From: an uncultured Oscillibacter sp.
GTDB taxonomy: Bacteria; Bacillota; Clostridia; Oscillospirales; Oscillospiraceae
Length of the DNA stretch: 63,679 nt
Assembly: GCA_900544105.1 (NCBI GenBank)
Contig: UQUC01000003.1
Span: 1 to 63,679, forward strand
Direction of reading: 5' to 3'
Made by a program: the position numbers and the translations under genes. This document shows positions 32,165-40,172 of this stretch, piece after piece; the stretch's first letter is position 1; the number at the start of each line of letters is the position of its first letter. The notes under the pieces were generated by a model, which was given only the letters and a program-made list of their open reading frames with translations, did no database searches and was not told the origin of the DNA.

Positions 32165-34092
32165 CAGTCATTGCCTTCTTTCGTGTAATTCAGCAGACCA
32201 CCCGCCCGGAGCATCGCCGCCTGCCGCTTGGTGAAGCTGCCACAGACGGGAATTTCCCGGTCCCCGGCGTGAAGCGTCATGGTACCGCTGTCCAGACCGG
32301 TGTCGATGCCGGTGAGGGTCAGGGTCTCGCCTTGGGTCAAGGCGTCATAGTCATCGGGGTTGGCAAAGGTCAGGGGCAGGATACCGGCGTTGATGAGGTT
32401 GGCGGCGTGGATGCGGGCGAAGCTCTTGGCGATGACCGCCCGGACGCCTAAGTACAGGGGCACCAGCGCCGCGTGTTCTCTTGAGGAACCCTGTCCGTAG
32501 TTGCTGCCGCCCACTAAAATGGTCTCTCCGGCTGCCTTGGCGTTTTTGGCGAACTCCTTGTCGCACACGGCGAAGCAGAACTCCGACAGCTTGGGGATGT
32601 TGGAGCGGTAGGGGAGGATCTTGGAGCCTGCGGGCATGATGTGGTCGGTGGTGATGTTATCCCCTACCTTCAGGGTCAGCTTGGCGGTGATGGTGTCGCC
32701 CACCGGCTTGCCCTGGGGGAATTCCTTGATGTTGGGACCGCGAAGCACCTCCAACTGGGCCGCATCCTCCGGGGCGGCAGGGGCCAGCACAGCGCTGTCA
32801 TCGATGAGAAAGCGGTCTGGCAGATCCACATGGAGAGCGTCCAGCCCCAAATCGCGGGGATCGGTGATCTCCCCGGTGAGGGCGGCGGCCACGGCGGTCT
32901 CCGGGGACACCAGATACACCTTGGCATCCGCCGTACCGCTGCGGCCCTCGAAGTTGCGGTTGAAGGTCCGCAGGCTCACACCGCCGGAGTTGGGGGAGAA
33001 GCCCATGCCGATACAGGGGCCGCAGGCACATTCCAGCAGCCGCGCACCGGAGGCCAGAATATCCGACAGCGCGCCGCAGTTGGCCAGCATGGTCAGGACC
33101 TGCCGGGAGCCGGGGGACACGGACATACTGACAGAGGGGGCCACGGTCCTGTCTTTCAGCATGGCGGCGGTTTTCAGCAGATCGTACAGAGAGGAATTGG
33201 TGCAGGAGCCGACGCAGACCTGATCCACCTTAACGCCCTTCAGACTGCGGACGGGCACCACCTTGTCCGGCATGTGGGGACAGGCGATCAGCGGCTCCAG
33301 CGTGTCCAGATCAATGCGAATGACCCGGTCATAGGCCGCGTCGGGATCGGCGGAGAGGGGTGTGAAGTCGGCTTCCCGCCCCTGGGCCTTCAAAAAGGCG
33401 CGGGTCACTTCATCGGAGGGGAAGATGGAGGTAGTAGCCCCCAGCTCTGTACCCATATTGGTGATGGTGGCCCGCTCCGGAACGGATAGCCCGGCGATGC
33501 CGGGGCCGCCCCATTCCATCACATGCCCCACGCCGCCCTTGACGGAGAGGAGCCGCAGGACCTCCAAGCTGATGTCCTTGGCGGTGACGAAGGGGCGCAG
33601 CGCACCGGTCAGCTCGACCTTGATGACCTTGGGCATGGTAATGTAGTAGGCTCCGCCGCCCATAGCCACGGCTACGTCCATGCCCCCCGCGCCAAAAGCC
33701 AGCATCCCAATGCCACCGCCGGTTGGGGTGTGGCTGTCGGAGCCGATGAGGGTCTGCCCTGGTACGCCGAAGCGTTCCAGATGCACCTGATGGCAGATGC
33801 CGTTGCCGGGGCGGGAGAACCAGATGCCGTGCTTGGCGGCGACGGACTGGATGTATCGGTGGTCGTCGGCGTTTTCAAAGCCGGATTGGAGGGTGTTGTG
33901 ATCAATATAGGCCACAGATCGCTTGGTTTTGACCCGGTCAATGCCCATGGACTCAAATTCCAGATAGGCCATGGTGCCGGTGGCGTCCTGCGTCAGGGTC
34001 TGGTCGATGCGCAGAGCCACCTCAGTCCCCGGCTCCATGCTGCCACTGACCAGATGGGCGGCGATCAGTTTTTCTGTCAATGTCTTTCCCAT
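32164..34092 (-). CDS. acn: Aconitate hydratase
   Basis: [4Fe-4S] enzyme that isomerises citrate to isocitrate. 642 aa, the size of the compact aconitases in Clostridia. Cluster cysteines are visible in VCVGSCTNSS and CACGPCIGMGFSPNSGG; the N-terminal part has SDSHTPTGGGIGMLAFGAGGMDVA; the C-terminal swivel domain contains GGSNYGQGSSREHAALVPLYLGVRAVIAKSFARIH. It sits between the GntR gene (3-bp gap) and isocitrate dehydrogenase (overlap), forming the middle of the 2-oxoglutarate pathway. Confidence 0.95.
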   Translation of the reverse strand: MGKTLTEKLIAAHLVSGSMEPGTEVALRIDQTLTQDATGTMAYLEFESMGIDRVKTKRSVAYIDHNTLQSGFENADDHRYIQSVAAKHGIWFSRPGNGICHQVHLERFGVPGQTLIGSDSHTPTGGGIGMLAFGAGGMDVAVAMGGGAYYITMPKVIKVELTGALRPFVTAKDISLEVLRLLSVKGGVGHVMEWGGPGIAGLSVPERATITNMGTELGATTSIFPSDEVTRAFLKAQGREADFTPLSADPDAAYDRVIRIDLDTLEPLIACPHMPDKVVPVRSLKGVKVDQVCVGSCTNSSLYDLLKTAAMLKDRTVAPSVSMSVSPGSRQVLTMLANCGALSDILASGARLLECACGPCIGMGFSPNSGGVSLRTFNRNFEGRSGTADAKVYLVSPETAVAAALTGEITDPRDLGLDALHVDLPDRFLIDDSAVLAPAAPEDAAQLEVLRGPNIKEFPQGKPVGDTITAKLTLKVGDNITTDHIMPAGSKILPYRSNIPKLSEFCFAVCDKEFAKNAKAAGETILVGGSNYGQGSSREHAALVPLYLGVRAVIAKSFARIHAANLINAGILPLTFANPDDYDALTQGETLTLTGIDTGLDSGTMTLHAGDREIPVCGSFTKRQAAMLRAGGLLNYTKEGND

Positions 34093-34095
34093 GGT

Positions 34096-34767
34096 TCAGC
34101 CTTCCTTTTGAATGATGTCCGCCAGATTGGTCCGGGCATTTTCCACGTGGCGCAGAGCAGTCTCTGCGGCCCGGTCCCCATCATGGGCGGCAAGGGCCTC
34201 GTAGATGGCGATGTGCTCCTCTAAGGCGTGGAGCGCCCGGCTGTGGTGGGTGACGGAGGCCTTGCGGTATTTGATGATCTTCTTGTGGAGGGAGATCAGC
34301 GTATCCGCATAGGGGCGGCTGCCGCAGCTATTGTAAAGCAATTCATGGAATCGGGAATCCAGATTTTTGACCTGATCGGAATTTTCACCCGGCTCCTTTT
34401 CACTTTCAATGTAGAAGCGTTGCAGGTCCAGGACCTCTTTCATTTCACTCAGTACATCGTCTGTGATGCTGGCGGCGGCCCGCTTTGCGGCCAGACCCTC
34501 CAGCTGAAGTCGGATCTCGTAGATATCCAGCATATCCTGCCGGGAGATGCCTACCACAACGAGTCCGTGGCCGGTATCGTCCAAAATGCGCTCCTGTTCC
34601 AACCGCCGGATGGCCTCCCGGATGGGGGTACGGCTGACGCCCAGCTCGCCGGACAGCCGCAGCTCGCTCAAAATCTCGCCCTGAGGGTATTTACCGGACA
34701 GAATATCCCGTTCCAGCTTTTCGAAAACCTGATCGGCGATGGAAATGGGCTTATGATCTCTCATCAT
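34096..34767 (-). CDS. GntR-family regulator (FadR/FCD subgroup)
   Basis: DNA-binding regulator of 223 aa. N-terminal winged helix (about 8-75: ISIADQVFEKLERDILSGKYPQGEILSELRLSGELGVSRTPIREAIRRLEQE) and an all-helical FCD ligand-binding domain (about 90-215), with His and Asp residues at helix ends that in this group bind a metal and an organic acid. It is encoded between the citrate synthase and aconitase genes, so it most likely controls this operon in response to a tricarboxylate or 2-oxoglutarate; the repeated GTATAC sites at 36190-36213 are candidate operators. ATG with GGAGG upstream. Confidence 0.9.
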   Translation of the reverse strand: MMRDHKPISIADQVFEKLERDILSGKYPQGEILSELRLSGELGVSRTPIREAIRRLEQERILDDTGHGLVVVGISRQDMLDIYEIRLQLEGLAAKRAAASITDDVLSEMKEVLDLQRFYIESEKEPGENSDQVKNLDSRFHELLYNSCGSRPYADTLISLHKKIIKYRKASVTHHSRALHALEEHIAIYEALAAHDGDRAAETALRHVENARTNLADIIQKEG

Positions 34768-34780
34768 GGTGGGTTCCTCC

Positions 34781-36160
34781 TCAATGGCGGGGCTTCAGCA
34801 CGCCGCCGGACAGTTCTGCGATTTTTTCTTCCAGTTCTTCATTGGAAAGGGCGGTGGTGCGGCCTCCGGCATACTGTTCGTCCACCCAGACTTTCAGCTT
34901 TTCCACCAGCGCGTCATGCTTGCTGAGCTGGTGGTCGCTGCGGAGCCGGTAGTTCTGGTTGATCCAGTAGGCAATGCCTGCCAGCCCGGAGGTTTTGCTG
35001 ATGGCTACGGCGGCGGGCCGGTCCAGCAGCTTTTCTGTATTGAAAATGTTGTAGATCTCCTCGTCCTTCAAAAGCCCGTCAGCGTGGATGCCTGCACGGG
35101 TGACGTTAAAGTTCCGGCCCACAAAGGGCGTCATGGGGGGGATGTGATAACCGATCTCATGCTCGAAGTAGTCGGCGATCTCTGTGATGGCGGTGGGGTC
35201 CATGCCGTCCAGAGAGCCACGGAGGGAAGCGTATTCAAACACCATGGCCTCCAAAGGCACATTGCCGGTGCGCTCACCGATGCCCAGCATGGAGCAGTTC
35301 ACGCCGCTGGCACCGTACAGCCAGGCGGTGGCGGCGTTGGCAACGGCCTTGTAGAAGTCGTTATGACCGTGCCATTCCAGATATTCGCTCTCCACGCCGG
35401 AATAGTGCTGCAAACCGTAGATGATGCCGGGGACGCTGCGGGGCAGGGCCACCTCTGTATAGGGGACACCGTAGCCCATGGTGTCGCAGGCCCGGATACG
35501 GACGGGGATCTTGGCCTGGTGGGAAAGCTCCATCAGCTCGTTGACGAAGGGCACCACGAAACCGTAAAAGTCCGCACGGGTGATGTCCTCCAGATGGCAC
35601 CGGGGCATGACCCCGGCGTCAAAGGCGTCCTTCACCGTGGCCAGATAGTAGTCCAACGCCTGCCGGCGGGTCATCTGCATTTTCTTAAAGATATGATAGT
35701 CGCTGCACGACACCAGAATACCGGTTTCCTTGATGCCGAGATCCTTCACCATCCGGAAGTCTTCCCGGGTGGCCCGGATCCAGGTGGTGATCTCCGGGAA
35801 GCGCAGCCCCAAAGCCTGACAGCGTTCGATGGCCTCCCGGTCCCGCTTGCTGTAAATGAAAAACTCTGTCTGGCGGATCAGGCCGTAAGGCCCGCCCAGC
35901 TTGCTGAGGAGCTTGAACAGGTGCTCGATCTGCTCCGGGGTGTAGGGGTTCATGGACTGCTGGCCGTCCCGGAAGGAGGTGTCCGTGATCCAGATATCGG
36001 CAGGCATGGATGTAGGCACCCGCCGGTGGTTGAAGGCCACCTTGGGGACCTCATCGTAGTTATATACATCCCGGTACAGCACCGGGTCCTTCACATCCTG
36101 AAGGGAATAACGGTAGTCATTTTCCTCCAGCAGATTGGTTTTGGCGGATAATTCAAGCAT
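34781..36160 (-). CDS. Re-citrate synthase (HMGL/isopropylmalate-synthase-like)
   Basis: 459 aa TIM-barrel enzyme of the DRE-TIM superfamily. It carries WITDTSFRDGQQSM (the DxxxRDG signature), the mid-barrel region RACDTMGYGVPY, EWHGHNDFYKAVANA (HxHND-like metal ligands) and GIGERTGNVPLEAMV. The relatively low match to LeuA/NifV and the long first 50 residues agree with the clostridial Re-face citrate synthases (as in Clostridium kluyveri), and an adjacent aconitase and isocitrate dehydrogenase support citrate formation. Homocitrate synthase is the main alternative. ATG 36160 has AAAGGAG six bases upstream; the open frame continues upstream through the promoter but is not used. Confidence 0.85.
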   Translation of the reverse strand: MLELSAKTNLLEENDYRYSLQDVKDPVLYRDVYNYDEVPKVAFNHRRVPTSMPADIWITDTSFRDGQQSMNPYTPEQIEHLFKLLSKLGGPYGLIRQTEFFIYSKRDREAIERCQALGLRFPEITTWIRATREDFRMVKDLGIKETGILVSCSDYHIFKKMQMTRRQALDYYLATVKDAFDAGVMPRCHLEDITRADFYGFVVPFVNELMELSHQAKIPVRIRACDTMGYGVPYTEVALPRSVPGIIYGLQHYSGVESEYLEWHGHNDFYKAVANAATAWLYGASGVNCSMLGIGERTGNVPLEAMVFEYASLRGSLDGMDPTAITEIADYFEHEIGYHIPPMTPFVGRNFNVTRAGIHADGLLKDEEIYNIFNTEKLLDRPAAVAISKTSGLAGIAYWINQNYRLRSDHQLSKHDALVEKLKVWVDEQYAGGRTTALSNEELEEKIAELSGGVLKPRH

Positions 36161-36189
36161 GACAGGCTCCTTTCCAGCGATACGTTTGC

Positions 36190-36234
36190 TGTATACTTGT
36201 ATACATATATACACCTGTGGCGAAAACTTGTCTA
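36190..36234 (-). promoter_or_regulatory. Promoter of the citrate synthase operon with GTATAC operator
   Basis: On the minus strand TAGACA (36229-36234), 17 bp, TATATA (36206-36211). Overlapping and following the -10 is TGTATAC-TTGTATACA-TATATACA (36190-36213), a set of palindromic GTATAC half-sites. This position fits repression by the operon's own GntR protein. Confidence 0.6.
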
Positions 36235-36415
36235 CCCCTCCGAACAAACTTCGTGCAGGATCACAAATGGGTCTTTTCATGGCGGTCATCAAAAAGACAG
36301 ATGTCCTCGATGCGCGGAGCTTTTGTGAAACGCACTGCATTTTCTCCAGAATTTCTGTGCAGTCCGCGCAGAGCGGGGAAAATTGACCGATTTCCCCCGT
36401 ATCCGGAAAAATCCC

Positions 36416-36444
36416 TTGCAAACCGGGGCGAATAGTGCTATGAT
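36416..36444 (+). promoter_or_regulatory. Promoter of the thiamine operon
   Basis: TTGCAA (36416-36421), 17 bp, TATGAT (36439-36444) with a TGC extended -10 element, immediately upstream of the TPP riboswitch. Confidence 0.65.
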
Positions 36445-36452
36445 ACCCTTTG

Positions 36453-36546
36453 TCAATAGGGGAGCTTGCGCAAGCAGGCTGAGAGTGGGATGTATCGCCC
36501 AGACCCGTAAACCTGATTTGGATAATGCCAACGTAGGGAGATACCG
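36453..36546 (+). promoter_or_regulatory. TPP riboswitch (THI element)
   Basis: Classical thiamine-pyrophosphate aptamer: GGGGAGC on the 5' side, the invariant CTGAGA loop at 36479-36484, ACCC, then ACCTGATTTGGATAATGCCA (the ACCUGAUCUGGAUAAUGCCAGCG box with one change) and GTAGGGA at the 3' side. It controls the downstream thiE-HAD-thiD-thiT-tenA-cytX operon; with the hairpin at 36572-36610 it probably terminates transcription when TPP is bound. Confidence 0.95.
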
Positions 36547-36571
36547 TCGCTGACACGCTCATGGAGCTCGT

Positions 36572-36610
36572 AATGCGGATATGTCTTTCAGGCATATCCG
36601 CATTTTGTTT
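36572..36610 (+). terminator. Riboswitch-controlled terminator
   Basis: Stem AATGCGGATATG / CATATCCGCATT (36572-36583, 36593-36604) followed by TTTTGTTTT, lying 26 bp after the TPP aptamer and before the thiE start. It is the expression platform. Confidence 0.85.
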
Positions 36611-36684
36611 TCTATCCGGTCATTTGTGCCGGACAGACAAGAGCGGTGCCCGCCGGGATTTCAAAAGATGCAGAGGTGTTCAAT

Positions 36685-37326
36685 ATGAAATGTGATCCCA
36701 AAGATCTGCTGCTGTATGCCGTCACCGACCGTCACTGGCTGAACGGTCGGACACTGGTGGACGTGGTCAAGGAGAGTCTGGACGGCGGCGTTACTATGAT
36801 TCAGCTTCGGGAAAAGTCTCTGGATGAGGGCAAATTCCTGGAAGAAGCCAAGGAACTGCAAGCCCTGTGCCGGGAGCGGCATGTTCCCTTTATCGTCAAT
36901 GACAACGTGGACATCGCCAAGGCCATGGACGCTGACGGCGTTCATGTGGGGCAGGACGATATGGCGGCGCTGGATGCCCGGGCCAAGCTGGGACCGGACA
37001 AGCTCATCGGTGTCTCCGCTCACACGGTGGAGGAGGCTCTGCTGGCAGAGAAGCAGGGGGCGGATTATCTGGGCGTGGGAGCCGTGTTCCCCACCAGCTC
37101 TAAGAGCGATGTGGGGGAGATGTCCTACGAGACCCTGAAGGCTATCTGCGAGGCCGTGTCCATTCCTGTGGTGGCCATCGGCGGCATTTCCGGCGAGAAT
37201 GTAGGCAAGCTGGCGGGCAGCGGCATCTGCGGCGTGGCGGTCATCAGCGCTATCTACGCCGCCAAGGACGTCAAAGCTGCCGCCGCTGATTTGAAAGCCA
37301 CCGTGGAAGAAATGCTGCGGGCATGA
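36685..37326 (+). CDS. thiE: Thiamine-phosphate synthase
   Basis: Joins HMP-PP and THZ-P to thiamine monophosphate. 213 aa TIM barrel: LLLYAVTDRHWL (5-16), DGGVTMIQLREKSLDE with the diphosphate-contacting Gln-Leu-Arg-x-Lys, PFIVNDNVDIAKAMDADGVHVGQDD, LGVGAVFPTSSK and PVVAIGGISGENV. ATG 36685 follows AGAGGTG; the upstream extension of the open frame begins in the terminator region. First gene behind the TPP riboswitch. Confidence 0.95.
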   Translation: MKCDPKDLLLYAVTDRHWLNGRTLVDVVKESLDGGVTMIQLREKSLDEGKFLEEAKELQALCRERHVPFIVNDNVDIAKAMDADGVHVGQDDMAALDARAKLGPDKLIGVSAHTVEEALLAEKQGADYLGVGAVFPTSSKSDVGEMSYETLKAICEAVSIPVVAIGGISGENVGKLAGSGICGVAVISAIYAAKDVKAAAADLKATVEEMLRA

Positions 37327-37982
37327 TCCGGGGGGCCATTTTCGACTTAGATGGCGTCCTGCTGGACTCTATGGGTATCTGGGAAGATCTGGGCGCCCGG
37401 TATCTCCGGCGGCTGCACATCACCCCGGAGCCGGGACTGAATAAGGTCCTCTTTCCCATGAGCATGGAACAGGGGGCAGCCTATCTGAAAGCGCATTACC
37501 CGCTTCAACCGAGCGAGGCGGAAATTTGCGACGGCATTGCCCGAATGCTGAAGGACTACTATGCTCAGGAGGTCCCTGCCAAGCCCGGCGCGGCAGCGCT
37601 GCTGGAATTTCTGGCGGATCGGGGCGTTTCCATGGCAGCGGCTACCTCCAGCCCGCGGGAGCACGTGACCGCCGCGTTGGATCGGCTGGGCCTGCTGCCC
37701 CACCTGAAAGTGGTTTTCACCACCGGCGAGGTGGGCGTCAGCAAGCATGAGCCAGTGATCTACCATCTGGCGGCGGAAGCATTGGGGACGGCTCCGGCGG
37801 AAACGCTGATATTCGAGGATTCCCTCTACGCCCTGAAAACCGCCAAGACGGCGGGTTTCCGCACTGTCGGCGTATTGGACGCCCACGGGGAAACAGATCA
37901 GGCGGGGCTGAACCGGGCGGCGGAGGTCTATCTCACGTCCCTGACGGAGTTTCCCGGCCATTGGGAACCGCTCAACAAGTAA
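37323..37982 (+). CDS. HAD-superfamily phosphatase in the thiamine operon
   Basis: 219 aa HAD hydrolase of the beta-phosphoglucomutase-like subgroup: motif I FDLDGVLLDSMG (7-18), helical cap (about 20-90), motif II AATSSPREH (Ser), motif III Lys in VGVSKHEPVIYHLAAE, motif IV IFEDSLYALKTAKTAG. It starts on the thiE stop (ATGA overlap), so it belongs firmly to the thiamine operon. A role as a thiamine-phosphate or HMP-phosphate phosphatase is a reasonable inference, but the substrate cannot be read from the sequence. Confidence 0.9.
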   Translation: MIRGAIFDLDGVLLDSMGIWEDLGARYLRRLHITPEPGLNKVLFPMSMEQGAAYLKAHYPLQPSEAEICDGIARMLKDYYAQEVPAKPGAAALLEFLADRGVSMAAATSSPREHVTAALDRLGLLPHLKVVFTTGEVGVSKHEPVIYHLAAEALGTAPAETLIFEDSLYALKTAKTAGFRTVGVLDAHGETDQAGLNRAAEVYLTSLTEFPGHWEPLNK

Positions 37983-38086
37983 ATTCGGAACGCTCAGGGC
38001 CTTGCCCTGTGTTCAGGCGGTACATTGGGGGCACCACCTTGTATCGCTTTATAAAACGTGCTGTAAAAGAGAAAGGAAGTATTCAC

Positions 38087-38884
38087 ATGAAAACAGCATT
38101 GACCATTGCTGGAAGCGATTCCAGCGGAGGCGCCGGTATCCAGGCGGATATGAAGACCATGACGGCCAACGGCGTTTACGCCATGAGCGCAGTCACGGCC
38201 CTGACCGCCCAGAACACCACCGGCGTCACAGACATTCTGGAGTCCACTCCTCATTTCCTGGGTGAGCAGCTGGACGCTATTTTTACCGATATTTTCCCCG
38301 ACGCGGTGAAGATCGGCATGGTTTCCTCCGCTGACCTCATCGTGGTCATCGCGGAAAAGCTGAAGCAGTACAAGGCGGAGAACATCGTGGTGGACCCTGT
38401 GATGGTGGCCACCTCCGGGGCAAAGCTGCTGCGGGACGACGCGGTGGAGGCCCTGTGCCGGGAGCTGCTGCCGCTGGCGGCGGTCCTGACCCCCAACATC
38501 CCCGAGGCGGAGATCCTCTCCGGCATGACCATCACCGATGCCACCGGCATGGAGGCCGCCGCCAAGTACATCAGCGAGAAATACGGCTGCGCCGTGCTGT
38601 GCAAGGGCGGCCATAAGGTCAATGATGCCGACGATCTCCTGTGGCGGAACGGCTTTGGCAAGTGGTTCCACGGCAAGCGGATCAACAATCCCAACACCCA
38701 TGGCACCGGCTGCACCCTCTCCAGCGCCATTGCTTCCAATTTGGCCAAGGGCTATGATCTGGACGAGTCCGTGGAGCGGGCCAAGGAATACATCTCCGGC
38801 GCACTGGCGGCCATGCTGGATCTGGGCCACGGTTCCGGTCCCATGAACCACATGTTCGCTCTGAAAGGAGCGTTCACGGAATGA
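38087..38884 (+). CDS. thiD: Hydroxymethylpyrimidine (phosphate) kinase
   Basis: 265 aa ribokinase-fold enzyme that phosphorylates HMP and HMP-P. TIAGSDSSGGAGIQADMKTM (5-24) binds HMP; VVDPVMVATSGAKLL (about 101-115) and NTHGTGCTLSSAIASNLAKG (about 204-223, anion hole and catalytic region) are typical. ATG 38087 has AAAGGAAG upstream. A 104-bp gap separates it from the HAD gene, containing a small hairpin (CAGGGC / GCCCTG at 37995-38009) but no clear promoter. Confidence 0.95.
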   Translation: MKTALTIAGSDSSGGAGIQADMKTMTANGVYAMSAVTALTAQNTTGVTDILESTPHFLGEQLDAIFTDIFPDAVKIGMVSSADLIVVIAEKLKQYKAENIVVDPVMVATSGAKLLRDDAVEALCRELLPLAAVLTPNIPEAEILSGMTITDATGMEAAAKYISEKYGCAVLCKGGHKVNDADDLLWRNGFGKWFHGKRINNPNTHGTGCTLSSAIASNLAKGYDLDESVERAKEYISGALAAMLDLGHGSGPMNHMFALKGAFTE

Positions 38885-39492
38885 TCACCTCTACGGTTGC
38901 GATCTTATTCGCTGTGGGTTACCTGCTGGCAACAGTCTGGCTGTGCAGGGGCATCCGGCTGACGGCCCGGGACCTGTGCCTGGGCGGTATCGTCTGCGCT
39001 ATGACGCTGGTGCTGGCCACGATCCGCATTCCCCTGCCCACCGGCTCCAACATCACCTGCGGCTCCTGGATCCCGCTGATGCTGCTGGCCCTGCTGTATG
39101 ACTACCGGCTGTCCATGCTGAGCGGCTGGGTATGCGGTATTCTGGCAATGCTCCTGATCCCCGGTTGGCAGGCGGTCCACTGGGCGCAGATCTTTGTGCA
39201 GCAGTTGGTCTGCTTCTCCTGCTTGGGCTATGCCGGCGTGTTCGGCAGCGACAAGCGCTGGAAGGCCATCTGCGGCATGGCGCTGGCGGTGGCGATCCGC
39301 TGCTTCGGTCATGTGATCAGCGGTGTGATCTTCTATTCCCAGAACGCATGGGACGGCTGGGGCGCCTGGGGTTACAGTCTGGCCTTTAACCTGTCCTCCC
39401 GGCTTCCGGAGGGGATCTTGAGCATTTTGATCGTATCGGTGCTGCCGCTGACGCTTATGCGGCGGGCCATTGCCAGAAGGGAGGCAAAATGA
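38881..39492 (+). CDS. thiT: Thiamine-specific ECF transporter S component
   Basis: 203 aa membrane protein with about six hydrophobic helices. Features: GIRLTARDLCLGGIVCAMTLVL at the N-terminal side, GSWIPLMLLALLYDYRLSMLSGWVCGILAMLL, and Trp-rich loops (ILAMLLIPGWQAVHWAQIF; YSQNAWDGWGAWGYSLAFN) that in ThiT bind thiamine. It would need the shared EcfA/A'/T module encoded elsewhere. The start overlaps the thiD stop by four bases. The context leaves little doubt about a thiamine-related substrate. Confidence 0.88.
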   Translation: MITSTVAILFAVGYLLATVWLCRGIRLTARDLCLGGIVCAMTLVLATIRIPLPTGSNITCGSWIPLMLLALLYDYRLSMLSGWVCGILAMLLIPGWQAVHWAQIFVQQLVCFSCLGYAGVFGSDKRWKAICGMALAVAIRCFGHVISGVIFYSQNAWDGWGAWGYSLAFNLSSRLPEGILSILIVSVLPLTLMRRAIARREAK

Positions 39493-40172
39493 TGGGTACT
39501 GTTGATCGGCTTCTGAAAGCCACCGAGGATATCTGGGCCAGCTACCACGAAAAGCCCTTTGTGCAGGGATTGAAGTACGGCACGCTGGATCAGAAGAAAT
39601 TCCGCAGCTATATCATTCAGGATTACTGGTATCTCATGGATTATACCAAGGTTTTTGCCATCGGCGTAGCCAAGAGCAAGAGCGTGGAGGTCATGAAACT
39701 CTTTGCCAAGTACATCCAGGCGATCCTGGACGGCGAGGTCAACGTTCACAACGGCTATATGGCCGATTTTGGGATCACCCAGGAGGAACTGGACCACACG
39801 CCTATCCAGCAGGATAACCGCTCTTACACCTCCTATATGCTCAGCGTTGCCTATCGGGGCGGTGAGGCGGAAATTCTGACGGCCATCTTCTCCTGTGCTT
39901 ACAGCTATGAGGTCATCGCCCGCAAGATCGTGGAGGAGTGCCCCTCCGCTCCCGAGCACCCCATGTACGGGCGTTGGGTGCGGGGCTACATCACTCCCCG
40001 CTACACAGGCAACAACGTGATCCTGAAGGATATGCTGGAGCGGCTGACCAAGGACTATACCGAGGAGCAGCTCCGCTATCTGGAGGAGATCTTTACGGCG
40101 TGTTCCCGCTATGAGGCATCCTTCTGGGATATGGCGGACCGCTTCGGAACGGAAGGCGGGGTGCAGGCATGA
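39489..40172 (+). CDS. tenA: Aminopyrimidine aminohydrolase / thiaminase II
   Basis: 227 aa helical enzyme that hydrolyses aminopyrimidine breakdown products of thiamine to HMP for salvage. Visible: PFVQGLKYGTLDQKKFRSYIIQDYWYLMDYTKVFA (substrate-pocket Asp and Tyr), the catalytic cysteine region AIFSCAYSYEVIA, and C-terminal YEASFWDMADR (Glu). The start overlaps the thiT stop (ATGATG at 39489). Works with ThiD and the HMP transporter downstream. Confidence 0.94.
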   Translation: MMGTVDRLLKATEDIWASYHEKPFVQGLKYGTLDQKKFRSYIIQDYWYLMDYTKVFAIGVAKSKSVEVMKLFAKYIQAILDGEVNVHNGYMADFGITQEELDHTPIQQDNRSYTSYMLSVAYRGGEAEILTAIFSCAYSYEVIARKIVEECPSAPEHPMYGRWVRGYITPRYTGNNVILKDMLERLTKDYTEEQLRYLEEIFTACSRYEASFWDMADRFGTEGGVQA

